Assembly (NCBI GenBank): GCA_030841765.1
Contig: JAUUSS010000022.1
Coordinates: 1-23,919, forward strand
DNA length: 23,919 nt
Reading direction: 5' to 3'
From: Collinsella aerofaciens
GTDB taxonomy: Bacteria; Actinomycetota; Coriobacteriia; Coriobacteriales; Coriobacteriaceae
The notes below the pieces were generated by a model, which did no database searches, was not told the origin of the DNA, and saw only the letters and a list, made by a program, of their open reading frames with translations. This document shows, one piece after another, positions 1 to 6,485 of this stretch. A program made the position numbers and the translations under genes. The first letter of the stretch is position 1; each line of letters begins with the position of its first letter.

Positions 1-703
1 AACAGATGTCCTCGCCGTTGGAGAAGTAAGAGTCGCCGCGGCTACCCCGGGTGAGCAGCACGTTCTGAACGCCAGCGTCGTGAGCCATCTTCATGGCAAC
101 GCGAACCTCGTCGTCGGTGTCGACCGGCACGCCGAAGATGGCCTTCATCTCATGATGGTTCGGCTTGATGAGCAGCGGCTTCTTGTGAGCGAGCTCCTTG
201 AGCTTATCGGAGGACAGGTCCAGGACGACGTCGGCGCCACGGGCCTGAGCGTGCTCCATGACCTTAGCCAGGAAGTCAGGCGTAGCTTTGGGAGGCACGG
301 AGCCGGAAACGATCAGGCACTCGAGATCGCCCGCGGTGTCCAGGATGTTGTAGAGCTCCTCCTGGTGCTGCGGCGTGATCGGAGCACCAGGGTTCAGGAT
401 GCCGTACTCGTGCTGGCCATCGTTGACGTAGGTGTTAATGCGCGTGATACCGTCGGTCCAGACCGGGCGGCAGAGGCAACCCAGGTTCATGACCTCCTCG
501 ACGATGAACTTGCCCGTGAAGCCAGCGAAGAAGCCGAGCGCGACGGTGTCGACGCCCATCTTCTTAAAGGCGAAGGACACGTCGAGGCCCTTGCCGTTAG
601 CCGTGTAGCTGGCCGAGCCGGTGCGGACGTTCTCGTCGGGCTCGAGCGGAGAGCTCGAAACCGTCATGTCGACAGCCGGGTTAGCGGTTAGCGTGTAGAA
701 CAT
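1..703 (-). CDS. fruK: 1-phosphofructokinase, PfkB family (partial, C-terminus beyond window)
   Basis: Phosphorylates fructose-1-phosphate to fructose-1,6-bisphosphate in the cytoplasm, using the product of the fructose PTS. The first 234 codons are present; about 75 more would be expected. The protein opens MFYTLTANPAVDM, the usual start of 1-PFK/LacC-type kinases. It then has the sugar-binding NGKGLDVS segment (about residues 36-43), GFFAGFTG, and SGSVPP. The catalytic GD motif and ATP site lie outside the window. The start is ATG at 703 with a G-rich ribosome site (AGGGGGT, 7 nt spacing). It lies 74 nt after ptsI and in line with fruA, which favours fructose-1-phosphate over tagatose-6-phosphate as substrate. 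The usual GKGxN is GKGLD here, a small departure from the family. Confidence 0.87.
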   Translation of the reverse strand, partial: MFYTLTANPAVDMTVSSSPLEPDENVRTGSASYTANGKGLDVSFAFKKMGVDTVALGFFAGFTGKFIVEEVMNLGCLCRPVWTDGITRINTYVNDGQHEYGILNPGAPITPQHQEELYNILDTAGDLECLIVSGSVPPKATPDFLAKVMEHAQARGADVVLDLSSDKLKELAHKKPLLIKPNHHEMKAIFGVPVDTDDEVRVAMKMAHDAGVQNVLLTRGSRGDSYFSNGEDIC

Positions 704-730
704 TTACAGTACCCCCTGTATATGTGAGGG

Positions 731-760
731 CCGCGTGGCCGGCCCATTCCAACCACGCGG
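731..760 (-). other. ptsI-fruK intergenic hairpin
   Basis: Perfect 8-bp arms (CCGCGTGG at 731-738, CCACGCGG at 753-760) enclose a 14-nt loop between the ptsI stop and the fruK start. No T-run follows on the minus strand, so it does not look like a standard terminator. It may protect or process the mRNA between the two genes. Confidence 0.5.
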
Positions 761-777
761 TTACCTCTGATACCAAA

Positions 778-2487
778 TTAGCGAGCTGCGGACTCGAGCA
801 GTGCCTTGACCTCGGCAGCGGTGTTGCAGGCGAGCGCCTTCTCGGCGAGCTCGTCGCACTCGGCCTTGGTCCACTGGCTGATGGTCTTGCGGGCGCGCAG
901 GATGGACGGAGCGCTCATCGAGAACTCCTCCAGGCCCCAGCTGATCAGCAGCGGCTCGAGCAGCGGATCGGCAGCGGCCTCGCCGCACATACCGACCATG
1001 ATGCCGGCCTTCACGCCGCTCTCGATGATGTTCTTGAGCGAGCGGAGCACGGCGGGATAGTACACCTGGTACAGGTTGGAGATGGTGTCGTTGCCACGGT
1101 CGGCGCACATGGTGTAGCCGATCAGGTCGTTGGTGCCGATGGAGAAGAAGTCGGCGACCTCGGCAAGACGGTCTGCGAGCAGCGAGGCGGCAGGTGTCTC
1201 GACCATAATGCCGACCTCGATGTTCTCGTTGAACTTGCGACCCTCTTCGGTCAGCTCGGCCTTGCACTGCTCGACGAGCTCCTTGACAGCCAAGACCTCC
1301 TCGACGCAGGTGACGAGCGGGATCATGATCTTGACGTCACCGAAGGCGCTAGCGCGCAGCAGAGCGCGGAGCTGGACCTTGTACTGGTCGGGATTGGCCA
1401 GGCAGTAACGCACGGCGCGGAAGCCCATGAAGGGGTTGTCTTCCTTGACCATATGCAGATACGGAATCTCCTTGTCACCACCCACATCGAGCGTGCGGAT
1501 GATGACCGGAGCACCCTTGAGCGCGCTGGCGACCTTACGGTAGGCGTTGAACTGCTCCTCCTCGGAAGGAAGCTCGGCAGAGTCCATGAACAGGAACTCG
1601 GAGCGGAACAGACCGATGGCCTCGGCGTCGTGATCGAGCGCGTTGGGCACGTCATCGGGGTTACCGATGTTGCAGGCGATGATCTTCTTGATGCCATCGG
1701 CAGTCACGGACGGCTTGCCACGGAAGGCCTCGAGGGCTGCCTTCTCGGCAGCGAAGGCCTCGGCCTTGGCGGTGTAGGCAGCGAGCGTCTCCTCGTCGGG
1801 ATCGGCCTCAACGATACCCTTGCCACCGTCGACGACAACGGTCATACCGTTGCGCAGCGCGGTGCAGCTGTTGGAAACCGAAAGGACAGCCGGGATCTCG
1901 AGGGCGCGCGCGATGATCGCGGAGTGCGACGTGCGGCCACCGGTCTCGGTGACGATACCGGCAACGTGGGCCTTATCGATCGTGGCGGTCATGGACGGCG
2001 TGAGGTCGTGCACGACAACGACAGTGTTCTCGGGCAGGACGGAGAGGTCGACGACCTCCTTGCCCAGCAGCTCGGCCAGAATACCGGTGCGGATGTCGGC
2101 GATGTCGGCCGCGCGCAGACGGAACATCTCGTCGTCCATGGACAGGAACATGTTCTCGAACATGGTCGAGGTGTCCATGAGCGCCTGCTCGGCGCAGGTA
2201 CCGCCGTCAATGGCGGCGTTGATGGCGTCGGTCATGCCCGGGTCCTGAGCCAGGACAATGTGTCCGCTCATGATCTCGGCCTCGGCCTCGCCCACCGTCT
2301 CCTTCATGTGGTCGGCCTGAGCCTGGGTCTTCTCGCAGAAGACCGAAAGAGCGGACTGATAGCGCTCCTTCTCTGCTGCCGAATCAGCAACCTCGTGCGG
2401 CTCAAACGTCAAGTCGGGATCGACGGCGACCATGACGGTGCCGATACCGATGCCCTCGGAAGCGTTGACTCCCTGATACATTCCCAT
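778..2487 (-). CDS. ptsI: Phosphoenolpyruvate-protein phosphotransferase (PTS enzyme I)
   Basis: Cytoplasmic first enzyme of the PTS: it takes phosphate from phosphoenolpyruvate onto a histidine and passes it to HPr. The active-site motif GGRTSHSAIIARALEIPAV places the histidine near residue 188, matching His189 of E. coli. The C-terminal PEP-binding half shows DFFSIGTNDLIGYTMCADRGN and the MCGEAAAD segment with the catalytic cysteine. At 569 aa it has the family's normal length. ATG at 2487 is chosen because GGAG lies 6 nt upstream. ATG at 2481 (MYQGVNASEGIGIG) is almost equally good, while the longer frame from 2535 runs through a terminator-like hairpin. It sits between ptsH and fruK, so general and fructose-specific PTS genes share one cluster. 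Confidence 0.96.
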   Translation of the reverse strand: MGMYQGVNASEGIGIGTVMVAVDPDLTFEPHEVADSAAEKERYQSALSVFCEKTQAQADHMKETVGEAEAEIMSGHIVLAQDPGMTDAINAAIDGGTCAEQALMDTSTMFENMFLSMDDEMFRLRAADIADIRTGILAELLGKEVVDLSVLPENTVVVVHDLTPSMTATIDKAHVAGIVTETGGRTSHSAIIARALEIPAVLSVSNSCTALRNGMTVVVDGGKGIVEADPDEETLAAYTAKAEAFAAEKAALEAFRGKPSVTADGIKKIIACNIGNPDDVPNALDHDAEAIGLFRSEFLFMDSAELPSEEEQFNAYRKVASALKGAPVIIRTLDVGGDKEIPYLHMVKEDNPFMGFRAVRYCLANPDQYKVQLRALLRASAFGDVKIMIPLVTCVEEVLAVKELVEQCKAELTEEGRKFNENIEVGIMVETPAASLLADRLAEVADFFSIGTNDLIGYTMCADRGNDTISNLYQVYYPAVLRSLKNIIESGVKAGIMVGMCGEAAADPLLEPLLISWGLEEFSMSAPSILRARKTISQWTKAECDELAEKALACNTAAEVKALLESAAR

Positions 2488-2533
2488 TCCTCTCTCCGTG
2501 TCATGTGATAAAGCGTTTTGCCATATCCATGAC

Positions 2534-2569
2534 AAAAGAGCGCAGCTACCTTACAACAGGTCACTGCGC
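2534..2569 (-). terminator. Terminator-like hairpin between ptsH and ptsI
   Basis: On the minus strand GCGCAG and CTGCGC form a 6-bp stem with an inner ACCT/AGGT stem, followed at once by TCTTTTG. It lies 45 nt after the ptsH stop and 47 nt before the ptsI start. Partial termination here would make more HPr than enzyme I message. Full termination would require a separate ptsI promoter, and I see no clear one. Confidence 0.6.
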
Positions 2570-2614
2570 CCCCAAATATGAACTTAGTTGTTCAACATGC
2601 GACCCGTTTGAGTT

Positions 2615-2878
2615 CTACTCGCCAAGACCGCTCTTGATGAGCTCGATGGCAGCAGCCAGAGCCTCGGCCTCGTCAGCGCCGTCGCACTTGACCTCGACCT
2701 CAGTGCCGCAGGGGATACCAGCAGCCATGAGGGCCATCGGGGACTTGCCGTTGACCTCCTTCTCGGGGGTGACGACCGTCACGTCACAGGCGTACTTGCC
2801 CATGGTGGAGGCGAACAGACCAGCCGGACGCATGTGCAGACCCTGAGGATTAACGAGGGTAGCCTTCTCAGAAACCAT
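2615..2878 (-). CDS. ptsH: Phosphocarrier protein HPr
   Basis: Small cytoplasmic phosphocarrier that moves phosphate from enzyme I to the EIIA domains of sugar permeases. The 87-aa protein has the active-site segment NPQGLHMRPAG with histidine exactly at residue 15. The regulatory-site segment GKSPMALMAAGI puts a serine exactly at residue 46, the position phosphorylated by HPr kinase in Firmicutes. The start is ATG at 2878 with AGGAG 7 nt upstream; the frame extends further upstream but without family similarity. It lies between fruA and ptsI on the same strand. A long leader upstream contains structures that could mask the ribosome site. Confidence 0.96.
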   Translation of the reverse strand: MVSEKATLVNPQGLHMRPAGLFASTMGKYACDVTVVTPEKEVNGKSPMALMAAGIPCGTEVEVKCDGADEAEALAAAIELIKSGLGE

Positions 2879-2881
2879 AAT

Positions 2882-2928
2882 TGACTCCTTTTTGTGTTTA
2901 ACCCCTGTCATGCATGTGGCAGGAGTCA
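2882..2928 (-). promoter_or_regulatory. ptsH leader: possible ribosome-site-masking stem with competing hairpin
   Basis: On the minus strand TGACTCCT (2928-2921) is perfectly complementary to AGGAGTCA (2889-2882), which contains the ptsH Shine-Dalgarno sequence. A second hairpin (arms at 2917-2923 and 2904-2910, one mismatch) shares three bases with the first stem, so the two cannot fully form together. This arrangement resembles a translational on/off leader. The loop is long (31 nt) and no known riboswitch class is recognised. Confidence 0.4.
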
Positions 2929-3007
2929 GATTCACGACGTTGTTTATATTAACTCACATCAAACGGTTTTTCATTATGTTTCGGACGAATTGTTGGACAG
3001 ATGTCGT

Positions 3008-3040
3008 TCCTGCACGCTCGCCCGCCGGGCGAGCTGCGGA
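3008..3040 (-). other. Strong stem-loop upstream of ptsH
   Basis: GCTCGCCC (3016-3023) and GGGCGAGC (3027-3034) form a perfect 8-bp stem on a 3-nt loop. The stem extends outward by about six more pairs with single-base bulges. No T-run follows on either strand. It lies about 130 nt before the ptsH start. Its role is unknown. Confidence 0.5.
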
Positions 3041-3137
3041 AAATCGGTCGGTCCAGAGCAATATCGTGCAAACGGAATTCAGGCTGATGAACCGTTCGCG
3101 ACAAAGACTCGATAGGTAGCCCCCTCTATGACCTTTT

Positions 3138-3210
3138 ATAAGTTGCGGTGAAATAGGGACTAAATTTGGGGTTGAATCGTTTAAACAGTCCCTATTTCAC
3201 CGCAACTTAT
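3138..3210. repeat. Perfect 24-bp inverted repeat with 25-nt spacer (REP/MITE-like)
   Basis: Arms at 3138-3161 and 3187-3210 are exact reverse complements over 24 bp. Each contains GGTGAAATAGGGACT or its complement. The 25-nt spacer is A/T-rich at both ends and includes the palindrome GTTTAAAC. It lies in the 414-nt gap between fruA and ptsH, after the fruA terminator. No T-run follows on either strand, so a simple terminator is unlikely. The length and perfection suggest a dispersed palindromic element. Confidence 0.75.
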
Positions 3211-3221
3211 GGGAGGGATAG

Positions 3222-3259
3222 AAAAAGGCGAAGGCCCTGGAGAGGGACTCCGCCTTTTA
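3222..3259 (-). terminator. fruA rho-independent terminator
   Basis: Read on the minus strand, AAAAGGCGGAG pairs with CTTCGCCTTTT with one mismatch, around an inner CCCT/AGGG stem, and ends in a run of five T. It begins about 34 nt after the fruA stop codon. It separates fruA from ptsH transcription, so ptsH probably has its own promoter. Confidence 0.75.
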
Positions 3260-3292
3260 TACAGGGGGCGATGGCATTCGCGTACCGTGGGA

Positions 3293-5296
3293 TTAGACCA
3301 GGCGGGCGTTGATCGTCTTGGCGATCTCGGCGGCGTCGGTGGAACCCTTGACGGTGGCACGGAAGTCCTCGTCCATGAGTGCCTCGGCGACCTTGGACAG
3401 GATCTTGAGGTGCGTGGTGCCGGCCTGTGCACCCGGGATGAGCAGGGCGATGGCCACGTTGACAGGAGCGCCGTCCATGGTGTCCCAACCGGTCACGCCG
3501 GACTCGTCCTTGACGACGATGACGGCAGCCTCGGTAATGGCGTCGGACTTGGCATGCGGGATGGCGAAGCCCTCCATCATGCCCGTGGTGCCCTCGGCCT
3601 CGCGGGCCAGGAAGGCGTTCATCACGGCGTCGGCGTCGCTGGCGATACCGGCCTTGACAGCCTGGTTGGAAACGAAGCTCAGGGCCTCGTCACGAGAAGC
3701 GAAGTCCTCGGCGACAAAGACATTCTCGACCTTCACGAAGTCGGCAGCCTCGGCCTTGGGGGCCTCGACGGCAGCGGCCTTGGGGGCTCCAACGGGCTTG
3801 GCTGCAGGAGCGGCCTTCTGGTTCTTCTCGAAGTCGTACTTCTTGAAGGCCACAAACAGGATGCCACCGACCACAGCGCCGATGAGGATCGCGAGGACCC
3901 AAAGCGGACCGTTCTCGACAACGGGCAGGACCAGGAAGCCACCGTGGGGCGCCGGATCATGAACGTTGAACATAATGGTCAGAATCGAAGCGATAGAGGA
4001 ACCGAGCATCATGATGGGCATGACAGGCCAGATGTTCTTGGTCATGAACGGAATGGCGCCCTCGGTGATGTGGGTGCAACCAAGGATGAGGTTGACGACA
4101 CCGGCGTCGTGATCCTCCTGGCTGAAGTACTTCTTGCCGACAACGACGGCGAAGGTGGTGATCAACGGCGGAACGATGCAGGCGGCGGAGACGGCAGCCA
4201 TGAAGTTGGTGCCGAAGTTGTAGGTATCGGTGCCAACACCGGCGGCCAGAGCCTCGGTGAGCATAGCGGTACCGGTGACATAAGCAGCCTTGTTGACCGG
4301 GCCACCCATGTCAAAGGCGCACATGCAGCCGATAGCAAGACCCAGGACAACGGCGCCAGAGGCGGACAGGCCCTTGAGGAAGTCCATCATGGCGGTGTTG
4401 ATGGCAGCCATGGGGCCGGAAATGCCGAGCATGACCAGGCCGACGATAGCCGTCGAGAACAGCGGGTACAGGAAGATAGCCTTGAGGCCGTCCAGGTTCT
4501 TGGGCAGACCGGCAAAGACCTTCTCGAGCAGCAGGATGACATAACCGGCGAGGAAGCCGCCGACGATGCCGCCCAGGAAGCCGAAGCCCACGCCGGCGCC
4601 ACCGGCGTCGATCATGCCGGTCTCGGCGTTAACAGGCAGGCCCTGGATGGCGATCATACCGGCAACGAAGCCGGGGACGAGCGCCGGGCGCTTGCCGATG
4701 GATTCGGCGATGTAGGCGGAAAGCACCGGGACCATAAGGTTCATGGCGATGCCGCCGATGATCTTGAGCATCGCAGCAAAGCTGTTGTAGTCAGACGCCG
4801 TCGAATCGAAGGACGTAATGCCCCACAGGAACGAGACAGCGGTCAAAACACCACCAGCAACAACGAAGACCAGCATGTGGCTGACGCCGTTCATGAGGTG
4901 CTTGTAGATGATGTGGCCGATGGACTCCTTCTCCTCGACCTCATCCTCGATATCGGCAGCGGCTGCAACCGTGTCGTCACCCTTGGCGGCGAGCGCGCGG
5001 TCAATCAGCTTACCGGCGGCCTCAACGGACAGGGCCTTGGAAACACCAACGGAAACCATGGGCTTGCCGGCGAAACGCTCAGCCTGGACATCCTTGTCGG
5101 CTGCGACGACGACGGCCTTGGCACCAGCGATCTCACTCTTGGTGAGCTCGTTCTCGACACCGACCTGGCCATGAGTCTCGACCTTAATGGTCAGACCGCG
5201 CTCGGCAGCTGCCTTCTCCAGCGCCTCCTTAGCCATGAAGGTGTGCGCAATGCCGGTCGGGCAACCGGTCGCGGCGATGATGTCAAACTTAGCCAT
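3293..5296 (-). CDS. fruA: PTS fructose transporter subunit EIIBCA
   Basis: Membrane permease that imports fructose and phosphorylates it to fructose-1-phosphate. The 667-aa product carries three fused domains in the order B-C-A. IIB covers about residues 1-105, with active cysteine 12 in ATGCPTGIAHT. The multi-span IIC covers about 125-490, with DMGGPVNKAAYVTGTAML and GCTHITEGAIPF. IIA covers about 520-667, with the phosphorylated histidine 581 in GFAIPHAKS. An Ala/Pro/Lys-rich linker joins C to A at about 493-520. B. subtilis FruA has the IIA domain first, so the order here is the variant one. The start is ATG at 5296 with a textbook AAGGAGG 7 nt upstream; longer starts lack a ribosome site. 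It is divergent from the RpiR-type regulator. Confidence 0.95.
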   Translation of the reverse strand: MAKFDIIAATGCPTGIAHTFMAKEALEKAAAERGLTIKVETHGQVGVENELTKSEIAGAKAVVVAADKDVQAERFAGKPMVSVGVSKALSVEAAGKLIDRALAAKGDDTVAAAADIEDEVEEKESIGHIIYKHLMNGVSHMLVFVVAGGVLTAVSFLWGITSFDSTASDYNSFAAMLKIIGGIAMNLMVPVLSAYIAESIGKRPALVPGFVAGMIAIQGLPVNAETGMIDAGGAGVGFGFLGGIVGGFLAGYVILLLEKVFAGLPKNLDGLKAIFLYPLFSTAIVGLVMLGISGPMAAINTAMMDFLKGLSASGAVVLGLAIGCMCAFDMGGPVNKAAYVTGTAMLTEALAAGVGTDTYNFGTNFMAAVSAACIVPPLITTFAVVVGKKYFSQEDHDAGVVNLILGCTHITEGAIPFMTKNIWPVMPIMMLGSSIASILTIMFNVHDPAPHGGFLVLPVVENGPLWVLAILIGAVVGGILFVAFKKYDFEKNQKAAPAAKPVGAPKAAAVEAPKAEAADFVKVENVFVAEDFASRDEALSFVSNQAVKAGIASDADAVMNAFLAREAEGTTGMMEGFAIPHAKSDAITEAAVIVVKDESGVTGWDTMDGAPVNVAIALLIPGAQAGTTHLKILSKVAEALMDEDFRATVKGSTDAAEIAKTINARLV

Positions 5297-5317
5297 GTGT
5301 CCCTCCTTCTTGAGTAC

Positions 5318-5358
5318 AGCGCCCGCGGGCGCTCCCCTACACGCGCTTCGATGCGCGT
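5318..5358 (-). promoter_or_regulatory. fruA leader palindrome and adjacent GC hairpin
   Basis: A perfect 16-bp palindrome AGCGCCCGCGGGCGCT (5318-5333) lies about 20 nt before the fruA start codon. A second stem, ACGCGC/GCGCGT (5341-5346/5353-5358), adjoins it. On the plus strand the second stem is followed by TTTT, so it could instead act as a plus-strand terminator, although no plus-strand gene precedes it. Either an operator or a leader RNA structure is possible. Confidence 0.45.
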
Positions 5359-5423
5359 TTTTCCACAACTGAAAGATACCAACCTACCGTCCGCGTGAGA
5401 AGAGCTAAGGTGCAAATCTCCGG

Positions 5424-5467
5424 TGAAAGGTTCTTTCATAACCGTAAAAGGTAAGTGAAAGTTTACC
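5424..5467. promoter_or_regulatory. Candidate operators for the RpiR-family regulator
   Basis: A perfect dyad TGAAAG-GTT-CTTTCA (5424-5438) is followed 11 nt later by the weaker inverted repeat GGTAA...TTACC (5450-5467), which contains GTGAAAG. GAAA/TTTC half-sites are typical of several RpiR-family operators. The position between the divergent fruA and regulator genes fits control of both. Binding by this regulator is inferred. Confidence 0.5.
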
Positions 5468-5514
5468 ATCAACACTTGAAACGGCAAGGTGTATCTTGTA
5501 ATTGAAAATGCCCG

Positions 5515-5520
5515 TATACT
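5515..5520 (+). promoter_or_regulatory. -10 element of the RpiR-type regulator gene
   Basis: TATACT at 5515-5520 matches the -10 consensus in five of six bases. The -35 at 17 nt spacing (TATCTT, 5492-5497) is weak, which suggests activation or low basal use. The position immediately before the ATG at 5521 rules that codon out as the translation start and favours ATG 5569. Confidence 0.5.
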
Positions 5521-5568
5521 ATGGCATTGCAAATCAAGCTAGATTTTCATGCCAACCAGGAGCCATCC

Positions 5569-6426
5569 ATGACCGATAGTAGCAAGAGCGCACTTTCCCT
5601 CATTAGCACCCATCAGGGATACAGCGAGTCCGAGCAGCGCATTGTCGACTATATATTGGAGCACCAGTCCGAGGCGCCACGCCTCACGGCCGCTCAGCTC
5701 TCGCGCGCCGCTGCCACGTCCGAGGCGACCGTTTCGCGCTTCTGCCGCAAGCTTGGGTTTGGCAGCTTCCGCAGCTTTCAGTTTTCGTTGGCGAGGGATT
5801 TGGAAAGCCAGCGCAACGAGGGCCTGACCGACGAGGTCTCGCTCGACAATATGGAGCAGAGCCTCAAGAACATCCTGGCTGCCAAGGTGAGCGAGCTTAA
5901 TGCGACCATCGACGGTATCGACCACGATACGCTGGCGGCTGTTGTGCATGCCCTTAAGCATGCAGGGGTTATTGAGTTTGCGGCTGTGGGCAATACGAAC
6001 GCGGTCGCGCTCGATGCGACGTTTAAGTTTTCGCAGCTGGGCCTGCGCTGCATGGCGAGCACCATTAGCGAGACATCAATCGGCTTTGCGCTCACGTTGC
6101 GCCCGGGTGACGTTATCGTGCTCATCTCAAACTCTGGCAAATCGCGCCGACTGAATCGCATGGCAAAAGCGGCTCGCGACTGCGGCGCAACCGTAGTCGT
6201 CATCAGCAGCGACAGCAAGTCTCCGCTTGCTCGTTTGGCAGACTACACCTTTAACACCGTGAACCACGAGGCGCTGCTCACCACGGGCGACTTTGCGTTC
6301 TCCAAGATCAGCGCCACGATGATCATCGAAGTCATCTACAACTTCCTGCTGCCCGAGATTGAAGACGCGCGTGAGCATATCAGCTACTACGAGGAGCTCA
6401 TCCAGCCGGACAAGGTCGTTGAGTAA
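5569..6426 (+). CDS. RpiR-family transcriptional regulator (HTH + SIS domain)
   Basis: DNA-binding regulator that probably senses a sugar phosphate and controls the neighbouring fructose PTS genes. The 285-aa protein has an N-terminal HTH_6 domain (about 1-77), with TAAQLSRAAATSEATVSRFCRKLGF as the helix-turn-helix region. The C-terminal SIS sugar-phosphate domain (about 120-250) shows AVGNTNAVALDATFKF and the SNSGKSRRL phosphate-binding loop. The start is ATG at 5569 with AGGAG 6 nt upstream. The earlier in-frame ATG at 5521 directly follows a probable -10 box. It is the only plus-strand gene in the window. Most fructose operons use a DeoR/FruR-type regulator, so an RpiR protein here is less common. 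Ligand and regulatory sign are unknown. Confidence 0.9.
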   Translation: MTDSSKSALSLISTHQGYSESEQRIVDYILEHQSEAPRLTAAQLSRAAATSEATVSRFCRKLGFGSFRSFQFSLARDLESQRNEGLTDEVSLDNMEQSLKNILAAKVSELNATIDGIDHDTLAAVVHALKHAGVIEFAAVGNTNAVALDATFKFSQLGLRCMASTISETSIGFALTLRPGDVIVLISNSGKSRRLNRMAKAARDCGATVVVISSDSKSPLARLADYTFNTVNHEALLTTGDFAFSKISATMIIEVIYNFLLPEIEDAREHISYYEELIQPDKVVE

Positions 6427-6434
6427 AACGCGTA

Positions 6435-6467
6435 GTGGGACAAAAATTTCAGTCTATTTTGTCCCAC
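6435..6467. terminator. Bidirectional hairpin between the RpiR-type gene and recN
   Basis: A perfect 11-bp stem, GTGGGACAAAA (6435-6445) with TTTTGTCCCAC (6457-6467), encloses an 11-nt loop. It stands between the convergent 3' ends of the regulator gene and recN, so it can serve both. The T-tract is part of the stem rather than following it. The GTGGGACAAAA arm recurs after rarA at 23068. Confidence 0.65.
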
Positions 6468-6485
6468 CAACACCGCTGTTACGAC

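Noticed and set aside
80..691. 203-codon open frame on the plus strand at the left edge
   Set aside because: It is antisense to the partial fruK reading frame, which matches the PfkB family throughout.
724..2508. 594-codon open frame on the plus strand opposite ptsI
   Set aside because: Antisense shadow of ptsI with biased composition and no family features.
2941..2962. ptsH promoter at the A/T-rich TAATATAAAC stretch, or a CRP/GlxR-type site (TGTGA)
   Set aside because: A plausible -10 exists but no matching -35 at 16-18 nt, and the TGTGA half-site has no partner half, so no firm call is made.
2892..3119. Small plus-strand open frames upstream of ptsH
   Set aside because: They have no ribosome site, no family similarity, and overlap the structured ptsH leader.
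5341..5362. Plus-strand rho-independent terminator before the RpiR-type gene
   Set aside because: The ACGCGC/GCGCGT stem plus TTTT fits the pattern, but no plus-strand gene precedes it. It is reported only as part of the palindrome cluster.
3209..5398. 729-codon open frame on the plus strand opposite fruA
   Set aside because: Shadow of fruA. It begins inside the fruA terminator region and has no domain similarity.
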